Assembly (NCBI GenBank): GCA_023383815.1
Contig: JAHDYG010000001.1
Coordinates: 310,001 to 374,000 of the forward strand
DNA from: Rhodocyclaceae bacterium
GTDB taxonomy: Bacteria; Pseudomonadota; Gammaproteobacteria; Burkholderiales; Rhodocyclaceae
DNA length: 64,000 bases
Direction of reading: 5' to 3'
Each line of letters begins with the position of its first letter. Within the stretch, counting starts at the first letter, position 1. A program made the position numbers and the translations under genes. The notes under the pieces were generated by a model. The model was not told the DNA's origin and did not search any database. It saw nothing but the letters and a program-made list of their open reading frames with translations. Positions 43,249 through 50,719 of this stretch are shown here, in pieces.

Positions 43249-44781
43249 ATGACTGTCATTCGCGAGGAAGACCTCATCCAGTCCATTGCGGACGCCTTCC
43301 AGTACATCAGCTACTACCATCCGCTCGATTACATCCAGGCACTGGGCGAGGCCTGGGAACGGGAAGAGAGTCCCGCTGCGAAAGACGCGATCGCCCAGAT
43401 CCTGACCAATTCGCGAATGAGCGCCGAAGGGCACCGCCCCATTTGCCAGGATACCGGAATCGCCGTCGTGTTCCTGAAGGTGGGGATGAACGTTCGCTGG
43501 GAATCGGCGCGCAGCATCCAGGAAATGGTCGATGAGGGCGTTCGCCGAGCCTACAACCACCCCGACAACAAGCTGCGCGCCTCCGTACTGCTCGACCCCG
43601 CGGGCGCCCGCACCAACAGTCGCGACAACACACCTGCCGTCATTCATTACGAACTCGTCGCCGGCGACCATGTCGAGATCACCTGTGCCGCCAAGGGCGG
43701 TGGCTCGGAGAACAAGTCGAAGCTGGCGATGCTGAACCCGTCCGACTCGATCGTCGATTGGGTACTCAAGACCGTGCCCACGATGGGCGCCGGCTGGTGT
43801 CCACCGGGGATTCTCGGGATCGGCATCGGGGGGACCCCCGAGAAAGCGATGCTGCTTGCCAAGGAATCCCTGATGGCGCCAGTGGACATCCATGAACTGC
43901 GTGAGAAGGCTGCGTCGGGCACGAAGCTGACGCGTGTCGAGGAACTACGGCTCGAACTCATGGACAAGGTCAACGCGCTCGGCATCGGGGCACAGGGCCT
44001 GGGCGGGCTGACGACCGTTGTCGATGTGAAGATCCTCGACTATCCAACCCACGCCGCAAGCCTGCCGATTGCGATGATCCCGAACTGTGCCGCAACCCGT
44101 CACGTCCATTTCGAACTGGACGGATCCGGACCGGCACACCTTCCGCCACCAAGGCTCGAAGACTGGCCTCAGGTGACCTGGAAAGCCGATTCGAACCTCG
44201 CCACCCGGGTAAACCTCGACACCCTCACGCGCGAGGAAGTCGCCTCGTGGAAACCCGGTCAGATCCTGCTGCTCAACGGGAAGATGCTGACCGGTCGCGA
44301 TGCCGCGCACAAGCGCATCCAGGAAATGCTCGACCGGGGCGAAGCGCTGCCGGTCGATTTCACGAATCGTGTGATCTACTATGTCGGCCCGGTCGACCCC
44401 GTGCGCGACGAGGTCGTCGGACCAGCCGGCCCCACCACCGCCACCCGCATGGACAAGTTCACCCGCATGATGCTCGAGAAGACCGGCCTGATCTCGATGA
44501 TCGGCAAGTCCGAGCGCGGCCCCGCCGCAATCGAGGCCATCCGCGACAACCGATCCGCCTACCTGATGGCCGTTGGCGGTGCCGCCTATCTCGTCTCGAA
44601 GGCGATCCGCTCGGCACGCACCGTAGCGTTCGAGGATCTCGGGATGGAAGCCATCTATGAGTTCGAGGTGCAGGACATGCCGGTGACTGTCGCCGTGGAC
44701 TCCAACGGAACCAGCGTCCACACGACCGGACCCCGAGAATGGCAGACCCGGATCGGCAAGATCCCCGTCGTCAGCAACTGA
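43249..44781 (+). CDS. Class I (iron-sulfur) fumarate hydratase
   Basis: [4Fe-4S] fumarase of the TCA cycle. The start MTVIREEDLIQSIADAFQYISYYHP at 43249 has GGAG before it and gives 510 residues, typical of the fused alpha/beta class I enzyme. Cluster cysteines are in PICQDTG, ITCAAKGGG and AMIPNCAATRH. The C-terminal beta domain has GRDAAHKRIQE and GPTTATRMDKFT. It is divergent from acs, consistent with growth on acetate. It could also be assigned as fumA or fumB; the number cannot be decided. Confidence 0.94.
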   Translation: MTVIREEDLIQSIADAFQYISYYHPLDYIQALGEAWEREESPAAKDAIAQILTNSRMSAEGHRPICQDTGIAVVFLKVGMNVRWESARSIQEMVDEGVRRAYNHPDNKLRASVLLDPAGARTNSRDNTPAVIHYELVAGDHVEITCAAKGGGSENKSKLAMLNPSDSIVDWVLKTVPTMGAGWCPPGILGIGIGGTPEKAMLLAKESLMAPVDIHELREKAASGTKLTRVEELRLELMDKVNALGIGAQGLGGLTTVVDVKILDYPTHAASLPIAMIPNCAATRHVHFELDGSGPAHLPPPRLEDWPQVTWKADSNLATRVNLDTLTREEVASWKPGQILLLNGKMLTGRDAAHKRIQEMLDRGEALPVDFTNRVIYYVGPVDPVRDEVVGPAGPTTATRMDKFTRMMLEKTGLISMIGKSERGPAAIEAIRDNRSAYLMAVGGAAYLVSKAIRSARTVAFEDLGMEAIYEFEVQDMPVTVAVDSNGTSVHTTGPREWQTRIGKIPVVSN

Positions 44782-44811
44782 CACTGCCGCGCAGCGGCAT
44801 TTCCTGAGCAC

Positions 44812-44844
44812 ATCGGCCCGGTCGGTACATCCGACCGGGCCGAT
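44812..44844. terminator. 14-bp perfect hairpin between convergent genes
   Basis: ATCGGCCCGGTCGG (44812-44825) pairs perfectly with CCGACCGGGCCGAT (44831-44844) around TACAT. It lies between the fumarase stop and the end of the oxidase-like cluster, and can fold on both strands. It lacks a strong U-tract, with only CGCATTTCT on the plus side. A smaller hairpin GCCGC/GCGGC is at 44786-44798. Confidence 0.65.
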
Positions 44845-44880
44845 CGCATTTCTCCGACCCACGGTCCGACCACCGCCAGA

Positions 44881-45060
44881 TCAGCGTCCCAGGTTTTCCA
44901 TGATGTTGAACACGATCAGCGTCAACGGCAGGATGATCGCGAAATAGATCAGGCTGCGATGTTTGAACGGCGCGCCCCGGCGGGCCTCGATGGTTCGAAG
45001 CAGCCAGTCCGCACCGAAATACAGCGTGATCGCAACAAGTGTGAACAACACGATTTCCAT
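44881..45060 (-). CDS. 59-residue membrane protein coupled to a heme-copper subunit I
   Basis: Short gene, MEIVLFTLVAITLYFGADWLL at the start and ending VFNIMENLGR. It has two predicted helices (residues 3-21 and 38-54) separated by a basic loop (RTIEARRGAPFKHRS). Its ATG overlaps the stop of the upstream subunit I gene by one base (TGATG), strong evidence for translational coupling. No family is recognised. It may be a small structural subunit of the divergent heme-copper complex. Confidence 0.75.
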   Translation of the reverse strand: MEIVLFTLVAITLYFGADWLLRTIEARRGAPFKHRSLIYFAIILPLTLIVFNIMENLGR

Positions 45061-46460
45061 CAGCGGCTTCCCTTTTCAGATTGTCCAACCCGGGCACTTC
45101 CCGTGCCGTTCGTGACCGAGCGATAGACCACGATCAGGAAGATCACCCCCGCGATGATCGCAATCAATCCACCCAGGCCCGCGAGCCCCATTCCGAGTTT
45201 CTGCGCAATCGAGTCCAGTCCCTGGGCACTCCCCGCCGTCTTGCGCTGCACGCCATGGCCGCCAGACCACGCCAGCCCGATGACATGCATCAGCTGCCCC
45301 ACTCCGAAGATGTAGGGTTGCAGCGTTGCCATGCGCAGGGGTACGGGTCCGAACCCCATGCGCGGCAGCAGGTGATACGTCAGCCCCATGAAGGCAAGCG
45401 AGATGCCGACGATGCTTCCGTGGTAGTGGGCAGGTACGATCGTATTGCTGCCGGTGATCATGAATCCGAGAATGCCACCGACCCCAAACAGCAGGACGGA
45501 AAATGCCAGCGCGGCCCGCTCGGGGTGCGCGAGCGGCGGAATGCTGCCACGCCCCGCGGCGAGCATCCCGAAAAGAATGGCCAGGGATACCGGAGCCGCC
45601 GCAAGTCCGTTCCCGAACCCCATCATCCAGGTGAAGGCCCGGCGACTCTCCTGGGAATGCACTTCGTGGATGTGGTAGATCCAGGGCGTCAGTACAATCG
45701 CGAGGATCCCGACCGAGAACAGGAGGACCAGCAGACGCGGGCTGATACTGACCCGGACGCCGGATACACTGGCCAGCCAGAGCCATACGACAAGGACGAT
45801 CTGGGTATGCATGAACTGCAATACATGACCGCCACCCCAGAAAAGGACTTCGTAATACTCCTTCTCCACGACGAACGGCGGAATCCGCGACCACGCCCAG
45901 GCCACTGCCAGTACGGACGCCAGCGCCGCAATCATTGCCGTACGCATGCCGAACCACAACGCTGCCTCCCCCGCCCCATGACCGCTCCCTCTGAAGGAGC
46001 GCAACAGGCTGTGAATCACCACTGCCAGGAACCCCGCACCGAACACGATGAGTCCGGACAGGAACAAGGGGTGGTCCAGCACTGGAACATAGTTCGCCAT
46101 GATCGGCCTGCCCGCTCCGAAGAACGGAGAAGCCGTCATGATCGCGGTTCCAGCCGTGGCGAGCCCGAGTGCAAGCCAGGCAAGCGGCATCGCCGTCACG
46201 CGCGGATGAAGACTCCATAGAATTCCAGCGAACGCCAGGAACCACACCAGCACCGACAGATCGACATGCACCACGAGCGCGACGTGAAAGAAGTCGACCC
46301 AGGGAAACACGTCGCTGATGTAAGGCACACGCGACAGCACGATCAGGACCGCGAAGAGCCCCGACAGGACGAGCGAGCCTACCGCCAGAAAAAGCCAGCC
46401 CCGCGCCACGCTCCGGGTTTCGCCTTCTGGAACGGGAAGAGAGTACGAATAGTGCGTCAC
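45060..46460 (-). CDS. Divergent heme-copper oxidase-type subunit I, function unknown
   Basis: A 466-residue, about 12-helix protein. Heme/copper ligand candidates are His65 (helix II), His212 (helix VI, GGGHVLQF), His345 and His347 (helix X, PAHYHG). Helix VII has YHIHEVHSQE (His263, 265, 268) rather than the usual adjacent His-His pair, and the residue four after His212 is Phe, so no cross-linked Tyr is present there. It starts with GTG at 46460 (GAGGG five bases upstream). It is encoded with a cytochrome b/Fe-S fusion and no CuA subunit, so a quinol-linked or NO-related role is possible; both are inference. Confidence 0.8.
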   Translation of the reverse strand: MTHYSYSLPVPEGETRSVARGWLFLAVGSLVLSGLFAVLIVLSRVPYISDVFPWVDFFHVALVVHVDLSVLVWFLAFAGILWSLHPRVTAMPLAWLALGLATAGTAIMTASPFFGAGRPIMANYVPVLDHPLFLSGLIVFGAGFLAVVIHSLLRSFRGSGHGAGEAALWFGMRTAMIAALASVLAVAWAWSRIPPFVVEKEYYEVLFWGGGHVLQFMHTQIVLVVWLWLASVSGVRVSISPRLLVLLFSVGILAIVLTPWIYHIHEVHSQESRRAFTWMMGFGNGLAAAPVSLAILFGMLAAGRGSIPPLAHPERAALAFSVLLFGVGGILGFMITGSNTIVPAHYHGSIVGISLAFMGLTYHLLPRMGFGPVPLRMATLQPYIFGVGQLMHVIGLAWSGGHGVQRKTAGSAQGLDSIAQKLGMGLAGLGGLIAIIAGVIFLIVVYRSVTNGTGSARVGQSEKGSR

Positions 46461-46505
46461 AAGCGCCCTCTATGCCATTTGTATATCCGGCGGCGCCGGG
46501 TGCCG

Positions 46506-47012
46506 CTATCTTATCAGAACGAACCCGCCGCGCTCCGGAATGAAGTCCACGACCAGCATCCGGCCGGACGCAAGTTCGACCTGAGTCTCCTTTTCGTGGT
46601 CGAAGCCCTTCGTGCGGACATCATCGCGCATCCTCATGGCAAGCCGATGCGTCCCGGCGGGAACGATGAAGGATTCATACATGTAGGCCGTCCCGTCGCG
46701 AGACAGCCCTGTCGGCTCGAGCACCCTTGAGAGCACCGTCTCCCCATCGAGATCGAACTCGATCGTGATGTTGGATCGCTCGCGCGGGCACTCCATCGGA
46801 ACACGAGCCCCAGGCGGCAGGCGTTTGCGCTGCGTTTCACTGATCTCGCGGCACTCCCCGATGATCTTTCCAGCGTGGGCGAAACTGACCTTGATGACAG
46901 CGGTGTCTGACGCAAGATGGGTATAGGCAGGGGCAGTTGCAAAATACCCGACGAACGCCATCAGCAGGAAATAGGCAATGAACTGCCCCAGGTAGCTCAA
47001 TGGCTTGCTCAT
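46506..47012 (-). CDS. Membrane-anchored periplasmic protein of the oxidase-like cluster
   Basis: A 168-residue protein with one N-terminal helix (FIAYFLLMAFVGYFATAPAY) and a beta-rich extracytoplasmic part. It has two Cys (GECREIS and MECPRER) that could form a disulfide or bind metal. GGAGG precedes its ATG, which overlaps the stop of the cytochrome b fusion by four bases (ATGA). No family is recognised. Its position between the cytochrome b fusion and the divergent subunit I suggests that it belongs to that complex or its assembly. Confidence 0.7.
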   Translation of the reverse strand: MSKPLSYLGQFIAYFLLMAFVGYFATAPAYTHLASDTAVIKVSFAHAGKIIGECREISETQRKRLPPGARVPMECPRERSNITIEFDLDGETVLSRVLEPTGLSRDGTAYMYESFIVPAGTHRLAMRMRDDVRTKGFDHEKETQVELASGRMLVVDFIPERGGFVLIR

Positions 47013-48592
47013 GTCCGCGCCTCCTCACCTTGTTGCGCAGGTGCGCCGTCTGCGGCGCCCGCCGATGTCTTGCCGAGCGAACCAAGCGCTTCGCCAAAGG
47101 ATTCGATCTCCTGCGTCAGGCCGGCCAGGTCCGTCACCGAAGCCCAATGCACGCGCAAACGATCACGGTCGACCCGGCCACGCAACTGCGGCGGACGCTC
47201 ACCCGTCAGGCGCTGTTCCATCCAGGTATTTCCGAGCCGGTGCTGGCAATCGCCTTCGCAGCACCCGGTCACCACAACCCCATCCGCGCGCCCATCCCGG
47301 AGCGCGTAGTCGATCAGCGAGGGAGGCAACATGCCCGTGCAGGGCATGCTGACCGCCGCGATCCCCTGCTCGGAAAGCCGCTTCACCTCGGCCGCATGAT
47401 CACATCCATAGACGATCACCCGGGCGCCACCACGGGCCGACGCGAGCGCGGCATCGGTTTCATCACGCAGGCGGCGAAACGAGAACTGCGGCATCTCGAT
47501 TCCGGTGCCGAGATCCTCTGACTTGCGGAACGGCGTAGCCGAGGGGCAAGACCCTGCGCAGATGCCACAGCTTACGCACAGATCGGGATCGATCACGACT
47601 TCCTGCTTGTGTGCGCGCCCATCCGAGCGAGGGCGCATGGTCAGCGCGCCGTACGGGCAGTCATTGGCGCACCAGGTGCAGCCGCTGCAGTGCTCCAGAT
47701 CGATCTTCGCCGTCGGCTCCGGCTTCTTTCGCGGCAGCCACGGAAATGCCATCAACAGGAAGGTCAGCACGGTGAGCAATAGCCAGACCGGACCGACACC
47801 AATCAAGTCGATGACCGGATAGATGAATAGGTAGAACCAGTCAAGCGAAAGCTCCTGAGGCACGGCAGCCAGATCGGCGATCTCGTGACTGACTGCCGGC
47901 TTCACCAGCGACAACACGAGCAATGCCGCCAGAGTGCCCGCCATCAGTGGTCGGGGCGGATTGATGTTGGGCATCGCGATCCGCATCACGTGAAACCAGA
48001 TGCCGAAGACCAGGAACAACGGAATCCCGATCAGGTGCAGAAAACCCATCAGCGTGAAGAAACGGTCCGACAGTGCCTCCTGCGAGATGAAGTTGCGCGC
48101 GATCGGATCGGTGAAGATCGGCAGCCAATCCATGTACTCCGCGCTGAGAAGCGCGATGTACTGCGCCAGCATGTCCCATACCAGCCAGTAGCCCGTAATC
48201 CCGAGCAGGAAGACCATCCAGAGAAGCGGGACCCCGGTAAACCAGGAGTACCAGCGCACACCACGATAGCGATCGCGCACGAACTCACGGATGAGGTGAA
48301 GCATCATCGTGACGACCGCCGCATCCGATGCATAGCGATGGAGGCTGCGCATCACGCCGCCCAACCACCATTGGTCATGCGTCAAACGTTCAACCGACTG
48401 AAAGGCCCCGAAGACGCTGGTCTCGAAGAACGCAAACAGATAGATGCCGCTGATCAGAACGATCCAGAAAAAGTAGATCGTCAGCGCACCAAGGTGAAAG
48501 AAGGGGTTGCAGCCTTTACCAAAGACCCGAGTGAACTGGTCCTCGATTCGGGTCAGGGCATGCTGCGATACCTGACGAAGTGTGGTGGCCAA
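47009..48592 (-). CDS. Cytochrome b / 2x[4Fe-4S] / MvhD-like fusion protein
   Basis: Three modules in 527 residues. Residues 1-290 are a cytochrome b N-terminal domain with His85/His99 and His186/His201 for two b hemes. Residues 300-350 are a bacterial ferredoxin (CSGCTWCANDCP, CVSCGICAGSCP). The C-terminal part (380-475) resembles the hydrogenase/heterodisulfide reductase delta subunit MvhD, with YGCDHAA, MPCTGM and TGCCEGDCQHR cysteines. The start is a TTG at 48592 with GAGAGG eight bases upstream. It could pass electrons between a soluble donor or acceptor and the quinone pool; partner unknown. Confidence 0.88.
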   Translation of the reverse strand: MATTLRQVSQHALTRIEDQFTRVFGKGCNPFFHLGALTIYFFWIVLISGIYLFAFFETSVFGAFQSVERLTHDQWWLGGVMRSLHRYASDAAVVTMMLHLIREFVRDRYRGVRWYSWFTGVPLLWMVFLLGITGYWLVWDMLAQYIALLSAEYMDWLPIFTDPIARNFISQEALSDRFFTLMGFLHLIGIPLFLVFGIWFHVMRIAMPNINPPRPLMAGTLAALLVLSLVKPAVSHEIADLAAVPQELSLDWFYLFIYPVIDLIGVGPVWLLLTVLTFLLMAFPWLPRKKPEPTAKIDLEHCSGCTWCANDCPYGALTMRPRSDGRAHKQEVVIDPDLCVSCGICAGSCPSATPFRKSEDLGTGIEMPQFSFRRLRDETDAALASARGGARVIVYGCDHAAEVKRLSEQGIAAVSMPCTGMLPPSLIDYALRDGRADGVVVTGCCEGDCQHRLGNTWMEQRLTGERPPQLRGRVDRDRLRVHWASVTDLAGLTQEIESFGEALGSLGKTSAGAADGAPAQQGEEART

Positions 48593-48660
48593 GATCGTTC
48601 CTCTCTGTTCTGATTTGAGAAGATTCTCGCGCCACGTATGTTAGGAAACCATGATTCAAA

Positions 48661-49503
48661 TCAATCAGCGACCCGTCTACGCCTGCGAAACACGAATTCG
48701 CGCAGCAGGAACGCCGAGACCGATCCGATGACCATGATCCCGACACCGATGCCGACGAAGAGCGAATAATCAAAATAATAGCGATCCTGCTTCGGATCGT
48801 ACGTCGTACAAAACAGGCGTACGCGATTGCCGAGCGCCTCAAGAGCAGACTGCTCCTCTCGTGTACCGAATACGAGCTGCTTGAGTGGCTCGACCAGTTG
48901 CGGGGTACTCATCGCCTCTCCGTAGACCTGGCGGTACACGACCCCCTCGCCGTCAACGATACTGGCCTGTGTCAGATGATCAAAGCCGCGTGGAGACGGA
49001 AAATAGAAGAACCCCAGCTCGGCACTCAGTGCCTCGATCGTCTGACGGTCGGCGCTGAGAAACTCCCAGTTCGGCACACTGACGCCTTGCTGACGGGCGT
49101 ACGCGCGCATCGCCTCGGGCGTATCATTCGCAGTGTCGAATCCGATGGTCAGTACCGAAAAGCTGTCGGCTCCCAGGCTGTTGCGACCAATCTGCACAAG
49201 ACGCGCGAGGTTTTTCGTCGCGGTCGAACAGGTGTAGTAGCAGCTTGTGAAGACCATCTGGATGATCAGCGGCCTACCCGCATATTCGCTCAGCGAAACG
49301 CTACGGCCTTCGGCGCTGGTGAAGCGATGATCGCCAAGTTTGCGCCCGATCGCCCCCTGACTGTAACGCAGCGCCGTGTCGTAGTCGAAGTCACGGAAAT
49401 CCTCAGGATACGGCGCAACTACCTGCGCACTGTTCTCGGCACGAACGTTTACCCCGTCGAAAGACAGGAGGAGGACGAGAATCAGGCTTGCAACGAGACG
49501 CAT
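48661..49503 (-). CDS. SCO/SenC-family copper chaperone with C-terminal anchor
   Basis: A 280-residue periplasmic protein with a cleavable-looking signal, the copper site CYYTC (Cys88, Cys92) and His176 (GFDHL), all three ligands present. Unlike classic SCO it has a C-terminal transmembrane helix (about 247-270) ending in FRRRRRVAD. SCO proteins deliver copper to CuA or CuB. It sits between ctaB and the cytochrome b fusion. SenC proteins also accompany the NorSY-type NO reductase genes of ammonia oxidisers. Confidence 0.9.
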   Translation of the reverse strand: MRLVASLILVLLLSFDGVNVRAENSAQVVAPYPEDFRDFDYDTALRYSQGAIGRKLGDHRFTSAEGRSVSLSEYAGRPLIIQMVFTSCYYTCSTATKNLARLVQIGRNSLGADSFSVLTIGFDTANDTPEAMRAYARQQGVSVPNWEFLSADRQTIEALSAELGFFYFPSPRGFDHLTQASIVDGEGVVYRQVYGEAMSTPQLVEPLKQLVFGTREEQSALEALGNRVRLFCTTYDPKQDRYYFDYSLFVGIGVGIMVIGSVSAFLLREFVFRRRRRVAD

Positions 49504-49702
49504 CGGGGGTTCTACCTGTAGGATCTTGTATCGGAAGCGGCAGCCGATCCGGTGCCACGGGACGCGCGGGCCGGCGCGTCAGCGCACGAGCGTATGGTCC
49601 GAGACCGCAAACGTAGTCGATGGTCACGAATCCGCTTTCACCTTGACCGCCACTCCCCGCCAAAGTTGCGCGGAGCGGCCGGCCTGATCAGGCACGTGCT
49701 TC

Positions 49703-50569
49703 CTACCCGAGGATCCCAACATCCGCGATGGCAGCCGCAAGCAAGAGAGTGAGCTGAATCAACGAGGCGTGAAAATTTGCGCGCGCCATCTTCACCGAAG
49801 GATCGCGCAGCAACTGAAGGTTCTTGAACAGGAAGAAGGCGCCGCCCGCCGCGGCACCCATGAGGTAGATCCAACCCATTCCGTACCATGCCGGAATCAG
49901 CGAGACCCCGACCAGCATGACCGTGTTTACAAAGATTACCTGCGCCGCCTTGCGATCTCCGACCACGACGGGCAGCATCGGCACGCCAGCGGCCTTGTAA
50001 TCCTCATGGAGAACGATGGCCAGGCTCCAGAAATGTGAGGGTGTCCACAGGAACAACACCACTGCGAACAGGACCGGGAGGATACCGAGCTGTGGATCGA
50101 CCGCAGCAGCCCCGGCCAGCACCGCAAAGCTTCCAGCCAGGCCGCCGAAGACGATATTCAGCCACGTGCGCCGCTTGAGCCAGCTCGTATAGACGATTGA
50201 GTACACGAATGCGCCGAGAAACACATACAGCGCCGACATGCCGTTGAGCCAGTACGCGGCCGCGCCCACAGAGGCGGCGAGCATACAGCCAAGAATGACG
50301 AGGAAATAAGGGCCATGGTGCAACGCGCCCGTAACGAACGGACGATTGCTGGTCCGATGCATGCGCGCGTCGAGATCGCGCTCCATGTACTGGTTATACC
50401 CGCCCGCGCTTGCCGACGAGATCAGGACTGCCAAAGCCAGAACGGCAAGCTGCCATGGTTCCAGCCCGGGCCCAGGGGTAATCGCAACTCCGGCAACCGC
50501 AGTGAATGCAATCGTAAAACCGATGCGGAGTTTGAATACGTTCGAAAGCTGCCTGACCAGACCGCTCAT
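49703..50569 (-). CDS. ctaB: Protoheme IX farnesyltransferase (heme O synthase)
   Basis: UbiA-family membrane enzyme that farnesylates heme B to heme O. The first aspartate-rich motif NQYMERDLDARMHRTSNRPF starts near residue 59, and the second region LWTPSHFWSLAIVLHEDY is also typical. The 288-residue length is normal. It lies downstream of the subunit I gene behind a partial terminator, and two CtaA-type genes are 4 kb away. The presence of both implies heme O/A for at least one heme-copper enzyme here. Confidence 0.94.
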   Translation of the reverse strand: MSGLVRQLSNVFKLRIGFTIAFTAVAGVAITPGPGLEPWQLAVLALAVLISSASAGGYNQYMERDLDARMHRTSNRPFVTGALHHGPYFLVILGCMLAASVGAAAYWLNGMSALYVFLGAFVYSIVYTSWLKRRTWLNIVFGGLAGSFAVLAGAAAVDPQLGILPVLFAVVLFLWTPSHFWSLAIVLHEDYKAAGVPMLPVVVGDRKAAQVIFVNTVMLVGVSLIPAWYGMGWIYLMGAAAGGAFFLFKNLQLLRDPSVKMARANFHASLIQLTLLLAAAIADVGILG

Positions 50570-50675
50570 GCCAAAACGCTCATGCTTGCTTCTCGTTGGA
50601 AAACCACCCGCCGCTTTGCAGGCTCGCCATCAAGGCTTGCGCGCACGAATCCGATCCGTTGCAGCGGGGGCACTG

Positions 50676-50706
50676 AAAAGGGGCGGGTGCGCCGCACCCA
50701 CCCCTT
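50676..50706 (-). terminator. Terminator after the CuA-type subunit I gene
   Basis: GGGTGC/GCACCC plus GGGG/CCCC and AA/TT (50678-50690 with 50694-50706) with one C-A mismatch and a GCC loop, followed on the minus strand by a short TTTT. It may separate the small subunit-II-I unit from ctaB or allow partial read-through. Confidence 0.6.
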
Positions 50707-50719
50707 GTCGGGACGTCCC

